Below are positions 36,070-48,300 of a stretch of 64,000 nt of DNA, in pieces (positions within the stretch are counted from its first letter, which is position 1; each line of letters opens with the position of its first letter). This DNA is from Phalacrocorax aristotelis (lineage: Eukaryota > Chordata > Aves > Suliformes > Phalacrocoracidae), in NCBI RefSeq assembly GCF_949628215.1, contig NC_134277.1, positions 34,237,058-34,301,057 of the forward strand. Reading direction: 5' to 3'. The position numbers and the translations under genes were made by a program. Below the pieces are notes generated by a model that saw nothing but the letters and a program-made list of their open reading frames with translations, made no database searches and was not told where the DNA came from.

Positions 36070-39000
36070 AATTAACATGCCATTTGCTGATTAATTGTGT
36101 ATTTAATGTTTTATATGCATTGTAGCTTGAAAACTGAATCCTGGCAGAAAGTTAAAAATATCAATTTAGGAAGACTATCTAGGATGGCAAAGAAGATTTT
36201 TGTTATCAATTCCTTAAAATGTTCTTGACAAGCAGCTCACCAACAGAAGGCTCAGTCCAACACTTTTAGCATGAGACAATATTTGTTATTGTCTTCACTG
36301 GTACCGTTATTTCTTCCATTGCCTTCAAATCAACAAGGCACTTCAAATTCATAAGCCTATGTTCTTTGCTACATTAAAACCTTTTTTTTTTAAAAAAAAC
36401 CCAATAATATTTGATGAAAATGTCTGTGAAATAATGATCTCAGCAGCTAAAAAGTAATTACCTGTCCCCCAAAGTTGGGTTACAAAGATCTCATCTTGAA
36501 TGGAGAGAATTCTGACACCCCTATTTAGAGTTTATTCCACAATTTGCGGTGGTCACAGTACTACTTCCCTTATCCCACAAAAATTGTTTGCTTTATTTGT
36601 AAAGGCAGCCAGCAGGTCTGTTCATATTTCAAATATTCTTCTCTTGACAGAAGAGTCTCTATTTCACTGTCTTAGGGTAAGCAGTCAGATGGGATGGTGT
36701 TCTTATAACAAAGAGCTTTACTAGTAAATAGTCTTTTGACTTTGATGGAAGAAGATACGAATTTTAGTTTTCTTCCAGTTATCGCAATGGACCCTGGAAG
36801 AAGAGCCTTCAGGCTTCTGCACTCTGCTAATTCAAAACCACTACATCTTTGTGTTAGTGCAAATTGAACTATCGTGTTTTGCAGTCACTCAGCCTCTTCG
36901 CTGTCCTTGCCACCAGCAAATATAAAAGACCTTTATCCTTTCCTCAGGAAGATAACAAAACAGAAACATACCCAAGAGGAGATAGAATCACTTTCGCTAA
37001 CACAGCACTAGAGATAAGGCTCTTGAAATATGTCCTACACCCAGGCAATATTTCTGCAGGGCTTTAACTAATTACTGGCCTGAAACTCTCCTGTGTAACA
37101 GAGATTTCAACACATAGGGATATCTCAATGAAACATTAAACATGGTTTTAGTGTAAAGTAGAGCGTTATGAAGTACATTGGTGAATGAGAGATAAAATCT
37201 AAAGAAAACCTATCTGCTAAAATAGTAAAGTCATTGGTATACAAAAATGTGCACACTGAATATCATATTTATGCTGGACAAAATGCTTATCATAAATCTA
37301 CTAACAAAGGCCAGACTGCAGATTTGCAAACGTGAACTCAGAAGCAACCCTGAACCTACAGAAAACTGCATTACCATTCAAATCTGTCAAAGAAAAAATT
37401 CTATGAATAATGAAGCACACATATACCTGGGGATCTTCTGGGACTTTATGAAACAGTAAATCAGTTCACTGCCAAATTTGCTTTCCAGCAATGCCAGAGT
37501 TGCATTAAAACTATGTGGTTTGCTGCTCAGGGTGATTATTTGCCTTTGAGATTGTGGGTCATATTGGAAAGCAGATGGATGCCAAGCAATCTGACTATGC
37601 AGGATTTTTAATTTTCAGTATAAGTAATACTCACTTGTAAAACAAAAAGGTAAAACTAAGCAAGCATGTACCGAAAAACATGACTAACAGTCTCTTCCAC
37701 TTCCTTATAGGCACTGATTATCGCAAATTCCATCATCACTTTTCCATCCAAATAATTTGAATGCAATAAAAATCTTATTAATTAAAAAAATGAACAAGTT
37801 ACTCCCAGGGCTCAGAGAATCAGTGGTGGAATGATGCAGCTGCTGAACTTAGGAAATGGATACAATGAAACTTATTGAAAATGGGTTGTGGTGAGCAATC
37901 AGAACTCTATGGACATTTTAAATAATGCTGCAGAGGAAACATTGTAGGGAACAGCAGGGAACAAACAGTATGGAGCTCACCATGGTTGTAGTCCCATAAC
38001 CGGATGCTCCTGAGGCAATTCTGTCAACATGGGAATAAAGTTAACTAGAGAGGAAAAAGAGCTCGCTGATTCAGTGTGAGGAATGGATGTCGGTGTAGTC
38101 AAAACTGCTGTGGCTGAAGCCAGTAAGAATGTGCATACTAAAATAAGTAGCAGCAGGATGTAACCCTTTATATCCTTTATCTTCTGTTATAGCCTGTGCT
38201 TCAAAATATTTATACTCTCCAATGCAATGGCTCTTTTATACTGTTAAATAATCCCAAGGAGCTGGTTGCTAATTAAAAAAAAATCTTTTAATAAAATAGA
38301 ACCGTTATTACAGAATTTGTCAACTTTTCCACAGATGTTGAGTAGCCCTTGCTAATAAGCTTTTTATATAGTGTATTTCCCATGTGTTAACCTCTTTCCC
38401 CCATTTTCTGTGTATGTAATGAGTGAGTGTGTGTGCATGTGCACACAAATGTGGCATGCTGAATGCAGTTACATTTTCCATTTAGATTCTTCTTGCCCTT
38501 TTGGTAGTGAGGCTGGGAAATATTATATTACACAGAAAATTTTACTCCTAATAAAAGTAACTCCTTCTGTGACTGCCTTCTGCGCACGTTTTGGACCACC
38601 ATGTGTTTTAATGAATTTCCACTCTCTTGTAATGGAACACTGTGAGGCTGAGCAAGCCTCAGTTCCTCCCCAGGACTACACAGGACTGCATTATGTTATG
38701 TTATGCTTCTGATAATGTCCTAGCCAGAAGAATACCACATGTTACAGAAACACTTCAGAAATTTGTGTTCTGCCATCTGCTTCAGCCAGACGTGCTCACT
38801 GGACCTCAGCTATGCCACTTCACAACTGCCTCACTGTTTCATTTTCTCATTTATATTCCTTCCTGTCGGTTCCTTAAAATATTCACACACTTTCTCCTGA
38901 TTAATAGGTGGTCTTCATAGTATATATTTCCTCACTGTCTTCATTAAAACTTTTACTGTAACCTGTCTTATTCTGCATTTTTCCTTCTATGATCCAACAA

Positions 39001-39953
39001 ACTTCCAAATTTGCACATTCAATTCTTCTTACCTTGGGTGACCTTCAAGTGGTACAGTGAATAAAAAATTATATGAAAGGAAAGACATAACAGGCAGAAG
39101 CAGAGTAACTACATGGGTTCCAGTTCTGAGGAGACTCTCATTTATGTGTCTTTACATCCAGGACCTGTCCTCATTTTGTCACTTCACAGCAGCCCATCCC
39201 ACACTAGCCCTGACAGCTTAGCAAAGGAGCATTCAAAAAACTTTTCAGTAGCTTGACTGAGTTTGAGGATTCTGGATCCTACAAAAGGAAGATGACATCC
39301 CTGAAGAAAGGTGTTGGAAAGTTTGCTAGGTGTCTTCAGATGACTAGATTACTGTTATATGGAAATATGAAAGAAAAAAAAAGAATATATTTTATAAGCT
39401 GCAAAGTGTAAACATTGTTCTTGTATTCTGAAACAAATACCTGAAAAGCCACATAAGCCACTCCTGTTCATAAGCCCTAAGGAAACACTCAGTTTCATTC
39501 ACTTAAAACATTGTTAAGATGTCAGCCATAAGCTGTGATCCAAACTTTAAGTGAGACTCCTGCCTTGATGTTTTCCCCTCTCCCACATAGGACATCAGTC
39601 TGGGGGTAAACTTGCCTTTTATTCATGTTGTCTTGCAAAGTTCTCTTCTGAGTTTGGTCTGAAGTCTTACCCTGCAAGTGAGCTCTGCAAATTACTAATA
39701 GAGTACCTCAGAAATCAGTCCTCAACAAATTTTCCCCCTGCTCAGGACTGTTACCTGATGTCATCTAACATTTTCTTGACTTTTAAAGATACTTTTGAAA
39801 TGCTGAAGCTCTTCAGATATTTTATGAGGGTGTATCTCTAAATCATGTGTTTAAAGGTGAGTGCAAAGCATACAGTTATTATTTTCTAAGCTAAGTACAA
39901 ACAGCTATCCTACTACAACATACGCCCTTCAGGTAGACAAGGAAAGTTTTAAA

Positions 39954-40012
39954 CAGAATCACAGGTTGGAGGGGACCTCAGAGATCGTCTAGTCCAAACC
40001 TTGTGATTTAGC
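39954..40012 (-). mobile_element. CR1 LINE 3'-end fragment
   Basis: CAGAATCACAGGTTGGAGGGGACCTCAGAGATCGTCTAGTCCAAACC is shared with the CR1 3' UTR in reverse orientation. About 60 bp are recognisable; flanking sequence is not. Confidence 0.85.
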
Positions 40013-40686
40013 TCTGCTAGCATTTTCTCTTGCAGGTAAGCCAGTTTAAGAAGTTTCCTCCCTGATTATTTCTCACACCCTCCTCCCACACCCATGGGTT
40101 ACTGCCCATTTGACTCTCTGCTACGTCATCTGCTTGTGAGGCCACACTGTAAGGGGGATCAGGGAAATGACCTGGGTTTAAAAAAGCAGGAGTATAAACT
40201 GATCCAGTTTACCATGTGCATCTAAAAATGTTTACATGGGTGTGTAGGAGTAGGAAAGTGTCAAAAGGATATAGAATAAATGGCCAAGAGAAGGTGAAAA
40301 ATAGAAAGTTCTTTATATGGTCTTGCTATAGAGAAAAGCTATGTCTGTCTTTAGTATATGACCCCTTATAACATTTCAATGAGCATGGAAAGCTGTGCTA
40401 GGTCATTCAAAGCACGCAGAAGCAAGAATGTCATCAAAGCTGTTCATAAAGGGCCAATTCTATAATAGCAACAATAACAAAGAATCAGCCACTTAGGTGA
40501 AATAATAATGGGATTGTATGTTCTTAAAACTCCACAGACAGTAATCGAATCTTCACAAAGCTCTCCTGAGATAAGTACAATGTAATAACTATATAGTTTC
40601 CAGCTTTGGTAACCGAAGCAACAGACTCAGGTGACATGACTGAAGCCATATAATGACTGAAAGCTTTGTATGACTGTATTCTTGTG
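40013..40686. other. non-coding interval between CR1 tail and LTR
   Basis: No gene or repeat is recognised. The composition is mixed. Confidence 0.5.
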
Positions 40687-41071
40687 TGTCCTGCTTTTGG
40701 CTGGGTTAGAGTTAATTTTCTTCCTAGTAGCTGGTATAGCACTGCATTTTGGATTTAGTATGAGAATAATGTTGCTAACACACTGATGTTTTAGTTGTTG
40801 CTACGTAGTGCTTAAACTAGTCGAGGACTTTTTCAGCTCCCCATGCTCTACCGGGTGCACAAGAAGCTGTGAGGGGGCACAGCCAGGACAGCTGACCCCA
40901 ACTGACCAAAGGGATATTCGATTCCATATGATGTCATGCTCAGTATATAAACTGGGGGGAATTGGCTGGGGGGGAGTAATTGCTACTCAGGGACGGGCTG
41001 GGCAGTGAGTAGTGGGTGGTGAACATTGCATTGTGCACCACTTATTTTGTCTATTCTTTTATAATAATAAT

Positions 41072-42123
41072 AATCATAGAATCATAAAATCGCTAAGGTT
41101 GGGAAAGACCCTTAGGATCATCAAGTCCAACTGCTAACCTATCACTACCAAGTCTACCACTAAACCATATCCTCAAGCACCATGTCTACCCTTCTTTTAA
41201 ATACCTCCAGGGATGGAGACTCAACCACCTCCCTGGGCAGCCTGTTCCAGTGTATGGCAACCCTTCTGGTGAAGAATTTTTTTCTAATGTCCAACCTAAA
41301 CTTCCCCTGGCACAGCTTGAAGCCATTTCCTCTTGTCCCATCGCTTGTTACTAGGGAGAAGAGACTAACCCCCACCTCGCTACAACCTCCTTTCAGGTAG
41401 TTGTAGAGAGCAATAAGGTCTTCCCTCAGCCTCCTCTTCTCCAGACTAAACAAACCCAGCTCCCTCAGCCGCTCCTCATAAGACTTGTTCTCTAGACCCT
41501 TCACCAAATTTGTTGCCCTTCTCTGGACACACTCCAGCACCTTGATGTCCTTCTTGTAGTGAGGGGCCCAAAACTGAACACAGTACTCGAGGTGCGGCCT
41601 CACCAGTGCCGAGTACAGGGGCACTGTCACCTCCCTGCTCCTGATGGCCACACTATCCCTGATACAAGCCAGGATGCTGTTGGCCTTCTTGGCTGCCTGA
41701 GCACACTGCTGGCTCATGTTCAGCTGACTGTCAACCAACACCCCCAGGTCCTTTTCCTCCAGGCAGCTCTCCAGCCACTCCTCCCCAAGCCTGTAGCTTT
41801 GCATGGGGTTGTTGTGACCCAAGTGCAGGACCCGGCACTTGGCCTTGTTGAATCTCATACCGCTGGCCAGAGACAATGATGCAGCCTGTCCAGGTCCCTC
41901 TGTAGGGCCTTCCTGCCCTCCAGCAAATCATCACTTCCACCCAGCTTGGTGTCATCTGCAAACTTAGTGAGGGTGCACTCAATCCCCTCATCCAGATCAT
42001 CGATGAAGATATTGAACAGGACCGGCCCCAGCACTGAGCCCTGAGCCCTGGGGAACACCACAACACCACTCATGACTGGCCGCCAGCTGGATTTGACTCC
42101 ATTCACCACCACTCTCTGGGCTC
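41072..42123 (-). mobile_element. CR1 LINE nested in the LTR, partly open reading frame
   Basis: The tail AATCATAGAATCATAAAAT is at the left edge. The element is 5'-truncated inside the RT domain. A 238-codon open frame (41160-41876) carries the end of ORF2: [77 protein letters not shown] and the C-terminal [21 protein letters not shown]. Upstream, in another frame (41855-42112), are [21 protein letters not shown] and FADDTKLGG with the catalytic FADD intact. A frameshift near 41870-41880 separates them. Two 7-bp micro-duplications near 42036-42070 disrupt the segment before GSVLGP. It is the least decayed CR1 in the window. Confidence 0.95.

Positions 42124-42166
<43 letters not shown>
42124..42166 (+). 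repeat. (AAT)14 microsatellite at the CR1/LTR junction
   Basis: About 14 perfect AAT units directly abut the 5'-truncated end of the nested CR1. A shorter TAATAATAATAA run abuts the other end (41061-41073). The LTR is TA-rich at this point, so the CR1 probably inserted into an AAT-rich target; one side then expanded or carries the target duplication. Confidence 0.92.
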
Positions 42167-42388
42167 GCAACAACAACCACCACCACCAATTATTTATTAT
42201 TATTATTAAATTATTTATTTATTTATCTATCTTCCTTTGCTGTCCTATTAAAATGTCTTTATCTCAACCCACAGGTTTTGGTTTTTTTTTTCCTGATTCT
42301 TTCCCCCATTCTTACGTGGCACTGGGGAAAAGGGGGTGAGAGAGTGGCTGTGTGATACTTCGTTGCCAACTGGGGTTACAACATGACA

Positions 42389-45300
42389 CAAACAATAATC
42401 TAGCAAATTGTTTCAGCAAAGATATGGAAAGGATATGTCTAGCTCAGGTGATACTGCATGAAAACAATATTTTCTACTGTAGAAGTATCTGTAATGTCTT
42501 AAAAGGTCTTGAGTTTTAAAATAGATTTTTTTAAAATTAAATGTCCTTAAATACCTTATTTTTTTTCTATTAGAAGGGCCCATGTATTCCTAGATGGCAT
42601 GATCTGAATGACACTTTCTGAAGCATCAATCATAGGCTTACTTATCATTTTATGATAGCTGTATTCTATTGAGTTACTTTTTAAGTAATGGATTTTGCAA
42701 GGGAGTACACAATAAGTCAATACGTGAATTTCTACTTCTGTGGAGGTGAAGATCCATTCCAGGACCTTGTCATGTCCCAGACCACTGCTTCTGATGGAGT
42801 GAGTAGTTGAAAGACCTAAAGTAAAGAAACTCCTGGCAGTCAGTATTCAGCATTGCCTGATTTGAGCAAAATCATGTTCAAAACTATATGATATTTAAAA
42901 TTGTGGTGTTTCCTCAACTATAACATTCCTAGCAACACTGCTTCTATCAGTCTAATAGTAGTGTGAGACTCCTTAGGAAAGAGGCCAAAAAGTAAGTATA
43001 TCTTGCTGGCAGAAACTTCAGCCAGTCAATTGGATAACCCTCTCTTTCGTGAAGGCTGCCTGAAAGGCCATCTTAATTAAAGGAGAGTAGCTTGTTAACA
43101 ATAAAAGCTGGAATTTGCTTGGAAAAGGACAGAAGGTCAAGTGATGGCTTGGCAAGTTGATATAACCACATCACTAGCTGTGAGCTACAATCAGATCCAA
43201 ATAGAGCTGGCAGCTTTAGTTCCTGCTGGAAAAAAAAAAAGATCTTCCATTATGAAAAATGCCATGACAATTGGCAAATGGTTCCTGATTCCACCTGGGA
43301 GGTGCTTAAATTTGGAATTTCACGCTCCCTGGACTGTTGTCCAAAACTTTGATGACTGCTAAGGCTACTTAATTAAAAAATAATAAGGATACACCAAGAA
43401 TTTTATGTCAGGAAATAAATTTGGAGGCCCACTCTATGATAAGGAAATGACTTAAAGTGTTACAATCCAGAAGTTCATGAATGGAAGCTGTAAGATTACA
43501 ACAGAAACAACTGAAAATAAAACAGATAAATTTCTTATCACTATAAAAAAGCCAATACTTACTAATGGCTACCACACTGACTTTTAAATTACATAGCCTG
43601 GATTCAGGTGTATTATCTTCAAGCACTGGTCTTCTAGACTGCCTTAAATATTTAATGTCCTGGCACTGCAGTTTTTTATATTAAAAGCTAACTTAAAAAA
43701 AATTATTAAATACACACATATTCAGATATAAGAAAGGAAGTACAGAGACATGTACTTATTTATATGAAGTATGCATATCTCCCAGGCACAGGTTTCTTGA
43801 ACATAGATGTGCATATATGTAATGAAAAGAGCAAGAGATTACCAATGAGAAAATAGTATAACAAATACATATCCTAATACCTCAGAGATAAATATTATTA
43901 ATCTAAGGAATAAAGTCTGGAATGGCTGTGTGAGTCTGGAATGGCTTCATGGGTGATAAAATCAGGACTGACTCCCCCTTAGCAAGTACCAACAAGATCT
44001 TTAAACCATAACACATTGTCAAATAGTCTCTACATGTCACTTGCACTAGGGAAAAAATACTCTGCAAATATGTAAGCATCTCTAAAAATGTGCTTGGGCT
44101 ATTTTCCTACTGAAGTGTGTCTTAATTACTGTAAGTCATCATAAAGAATTCTTATGATGTCATACAAATTTACAAAGGTTTTCATAAGGTTTTAAAATGC
44201 ATTTTTTTTTCATTCTAGAACCGAACTATGTACTGCATTTTCTAGGGAATGAGAATTTTCCCCTCAAACTAATTTAAAGGTGCTATTTATATTCTTACAA
44301 GGCAACAAAGCATTGCATTTCAAAAGGAAATATTTCTATATATATTGAACTTAATTATGCATGGTCTATTTGTAGGGCAAGTAGTGAATTGAGTGCGCTG
44401 AACAATTCTGAGTGACAGCACTAGCATATTAATGTCTTTCATAGATTTGTCTATATTCACAAAATGACTGAGACTGGAAATCTGTACACTAGAAGTCAGA
44501 CACTAACATTGCTGCTAGTGTACAACAAAATCAGTTTTAAATCAATTTCTGGTAACTCTGGTAAATGACACTGGATCACCCTTATTTTTGAGATAAGGTA
44601 GCCGCTGAATGTGTTTAAAAAACATGTCACTTGTGAAATGCTTGAGGTCAGCTGATATAAAGAAATTCTGGAGCAGGTTGCAGTAATGTTGGAAATATTG
44701 TCAAAACAAGTCTGTAACCATAATTATGTGTTTGCTCCATAATGATGGACTGCTCATCCTAAGGAATGTCATTGCAAGTGGGAACATTATACAGATGGCT
44801 AGGTTCAACAGCCATGATCGTGTAAGCATGAGCCATTCTTGTTTTATTTATGAGCTGAAAATTCATCCTAAGGTTTTCCATTGTCAAGTGGCTACCACAA
44901 ATGTTGTGACATGTTTGCCAACATGGTCTTGAAGATATACCTCTGATGTGCTATAGTTGCCAGAAGGATGCCGCAAAATCTTCAGATTTTCTTAAATAAG
45001 GTTTCCAGCACTTCTGGCTTACATTCATAAACAACAATGACTCAAGCTAAGCTCAGGCTCTGATTGCAGCCTGCTATTACAAAACTGTGTGTTAGCAGTC
45101 ATATTCTTGGATATTCCCGCAATCATCTGTCAATCAAAAGCCTATTACCGAAGAAGTGATGATGCAAACACAAAAAATATTCACTTAGAAAAAGCCAGCT
45201 TCTGGCTAGCCTAGGAATGAAAGGCTACATTTGGTTTCTTTTGGTTTCTGAAGAGCTTCTGAATTTGGGCTTCCTTTTCTTGCACTTGTTTTAAATGAAT

Positions 45301-48300
45301 GTTCCCGTTGTTGCTTCCACTGCAGACAAATGAGATATATTTGTCAGGAGGAGAAGTATGAGGTGTTCCGGTTTTGTCTCTTAAGCTTTGGTGAATAAAA
45401 GTTGATTTCACCTCTGCCTGGTGAGATAAGATAAAAAGCCTGTCTTGTCTTGGATGGAGTTTTGAAAGGCTCAAACAGAAGAAATGAAGACAGGTTCCTC
45501 CTCTCTCTGCAGCTCTCTCTCTGAGAAGTCTTATTGCCCTCACCAAATATTTCCCCAGTGTGCCAAGAATCATTCTTACAAATTCAAATACCATATCCCC
45601 TAATGGGGTCTATATCTTAATCCTTAACCGACTCTACCCCAAGGCAATGCTGGACTTCTCAGGCCTGTATCTATGGAGGTGGGTTACAAGTGCCAGTTCA
45701 GATGCTATCTGGACAGAAATATAGTTGATCAGACTTTCTGGCTAAAACCAGAAAATCAGTCCAAAATGCAGATTTTAGTCTCTCCTCAGTCCTGGCAGAT
45801 CAAAACTTAGTTCCTTGTTTCTTTCCTGTGCTAGTCTCAAAACCGATCTGTCAGCTCCCTATGAAGCAGGATACCTCACTGATCCGTGTGTAAGCCCAAA
45901 CCCAGCCTTCACATCAGCTCAGTACATTCCTGCCAACTTCAGCTGTGAACATAATATATGTAAGGTCAAGAGCAGTCAGCACAACTATAATTTAATTCCA
46001 AACCCTAGGCCTAAATTATGCAGCAAAATCTGAGTTTAGTGGCCATACTTGCAGGCATTAGCCTGTTTGAGTTAGGTTTGAAGTTGGCAGAGTATATTAG
46101 CTTAACACCAATACTAGGACTGAGATGGTGGGGTTATGGACGCACAAGTTTGTGGAGTAGTCATACTGCCAGGTTTAGCAACTGCTGGAAGAGAAACAGG
46201 TGTTAAATTACCACTGGAGATAGCAGGGGAGATGGGGCTATGGAGGAAGACTATTAACTTTTGGTCTAGTCTTGTCAGAAGTTACTTGGTCGGACTTGCC
46301 CACGACTTCAGCTAAGGGATGTGTCCACAGTCAAGACCAAGGTCAAAGTTCCAAGTCAAGTAAAGGGACTCCAGTGGCAAACGGTTGATAAAGGTGGTGG
46401 CAGGGAGAAGCTGCTTCAGTTTGGGTCTGGAGCTGGGAAGTGACTCTACACTGGACTAAGGTGAAGGCCTAGGACCTATGACAGACTCTGCTGTTACAAG
46501 TCCTTGACCTTGAAAGAATTAATTATTTTTGAGTTTAGTTCCGATTTGGTTCTTAAGCTAGATGTGTGGGATCCACCTTTTCAGTTTAATGTAGAGAGGT
46601 GTGTAAAATGGAAAAGATTGAGTTTGGAGTAAGGGTCATGTTTTCGTTGGCAATTTCCAATGGCTAAGGCTGGGTCTGGTACATTATGACAGACTGGATT
46701 TCTGCTTGATAACCTTAGGAAACCTCTGTCTATGTTTAGATGTGATATTGGCCAAGGTATACTTTGCTGAGGATAAGGCTAATGTTAGGGTTAAGTTTCA
46801 GGCAAATGGGAAGAGGTTGCAGTGACACATTATGAGCATTAGATTGAGGATTTAACAAAGCACCAGCTTGACTCCGCTTCACTATGTTCAATAAGAACAA
46901 AGTTAATTCATTACTCAGAGCTTTTGTAAATCCTGCCCTTAATGTATTCTAACAGGACACCTCACACAGAGTCAGCAACTTTCCTCTGTCATTATAGATA
47001 CTGTCATTTCTTAGATTAGATTCTTAAGACTGAATAGCATGATAATTACACCACAGTTTGGAGATTTCAATAGGAAGGGCACTGTGCAAGAACCTTGTAT
47101 CTTTCTATTCAATTTTATCTTTAACTTTCTACTTTGTCACTGAATATATAATTCTTGTCTCTTTCTTCATAAAAGCATCTAGCTGTCTCAGGTTTGTTTA
47201 TGCTTTCCAACATAATCTGTAAGTTTACTGTTCTTTGAATTAAAAATTTCTGCTCCAAACCTTCCTTGACTCCTAATATATTAAGCTTCTGCCCCTAGTT
47301 TTTGATCTGTTCTTCAAAAATGGTAGTATTCTGCTTTTCCGTGCCAGTTTCAGTTAATTATTCTCTGTGTATATGCATGGTGAGCTTGTGATGCACATTA
47401 AAATATTTTTATTGCTTCTCCAAATATGCACTGAAATACTAATTTTAACAGTTCTGGAATATATCTGTACAATATAGTTGCTTTTACTTTATTCTTACAT
47501 ACACAAATCCCATTGAACTCTAAGTGAAAATCAAAGTTAACTCAAATTTTCTTGTATATAATGTTTGAGATCTCTAAACATAACTGGTATGCTTTAGAGC
47601 CACGGAAGTAACAAACTTTCTGTACATGTTGTACAATAGTGTTAGGCATATCTTACATGCTATGCTTAATGAAGTAGCCTTCCAGAAAGAATAAAAAAAT
47701 TAATGAGTGGAAAAAGCACATTAAAATTCCATGGAAGAAAAGGTGCTGTAGGCTTAAAAGATACTAGCAGATTGGTTTTGTATTATAAACAACAGCCATC
47801 TATAAAGTTATGTGAGGGCTTCTCTGTCTCTCCATTCTGGTCTGAACACTCAAGTTCATTCTTTGGATGATACCATCTTTAACTGATGAAGCTGATGAAG
47901 GAGTTTCTCCTTTATCCAAAAGTATTAATCAGGACATCAGCAAACCTTCTCAGGTTCTCACGTACATTTTCCACCTTTGACTACCTTCAATACAAAACTT
48001 TTTCCATATAATCATTAGTCTTATCAGCACTGTAGTGTTTACCTTACCTCCTCTCTTACTCAAGTTTGCTATAATTGAGCTTGCTAAAAACATGCATAGT
48101 AAGGAGGAATTGCATTAAGTGAAATGGAAGACAGCAGGGTTGATTCCAAAGCTGTAAGTACTTTGGGGAGCGGGCTTAAATCTTGTTGGTGTTTCTGAAT
48201 TATGTATAAAACACCACTGTGATGTCTCACTGAAAATGTACACTGAAATTACTTATGCCATATGGCATGCTGCCCTTTCATACAATGTATAACAAGTTTT

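Larger units (their letters stand above)
30871..39953. other. non-coding gene desert
   Basis: No gene is supportable. A 16-A run is at 31011-31026. TTATTAATTAATCATTTATAAAGG near 32440 and the stretch after the G-run motif (36050-36069) are homeodomain-like AT blocks. A perfect TGTGTGCA/TGCACACA pair with a 2-bp spacer lies at 38430-38447. Frames of about 90-113 codons at 32785-33063 and 38371-38712 show no domain. Confidence 0.6.
40687..42388 (+). mobile_element. solo LTR of an avian endogenous retrovirus (ERVL-like), split by a CR1
   Basis: The left part (40687-41071) begins TGTCCTGCTTTTGGCTGGG, has the conserved GGACAGCTGACCCCAACTGACC segment, and a TATATAA box at 40944-40950. The right part (about 42167-42388) has ATTAAA at 42247-42252, then CTTTATCTCAACCCACAGG, a CCCCC/GGGG-rich U5, and ends near GACA. 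This order (U3, TATA, AT-rich middle, poly(A) signal, U5) is that of an abundant bird LTR I recognise; the class is a tentative call. The two parts add to about 610 bp. No internal viral region (gag, pol or env) is present, so it is a solo LTR. I could not identify a convincing target duplication. Confidence 0.82.

Noticed and set aside
46780..46800. GTTAGGGTTAAG, resembling an interstitial telomere repeat
   Set aside because: Only about one and a half TTAGGG units; surrounding words are not telomeric.
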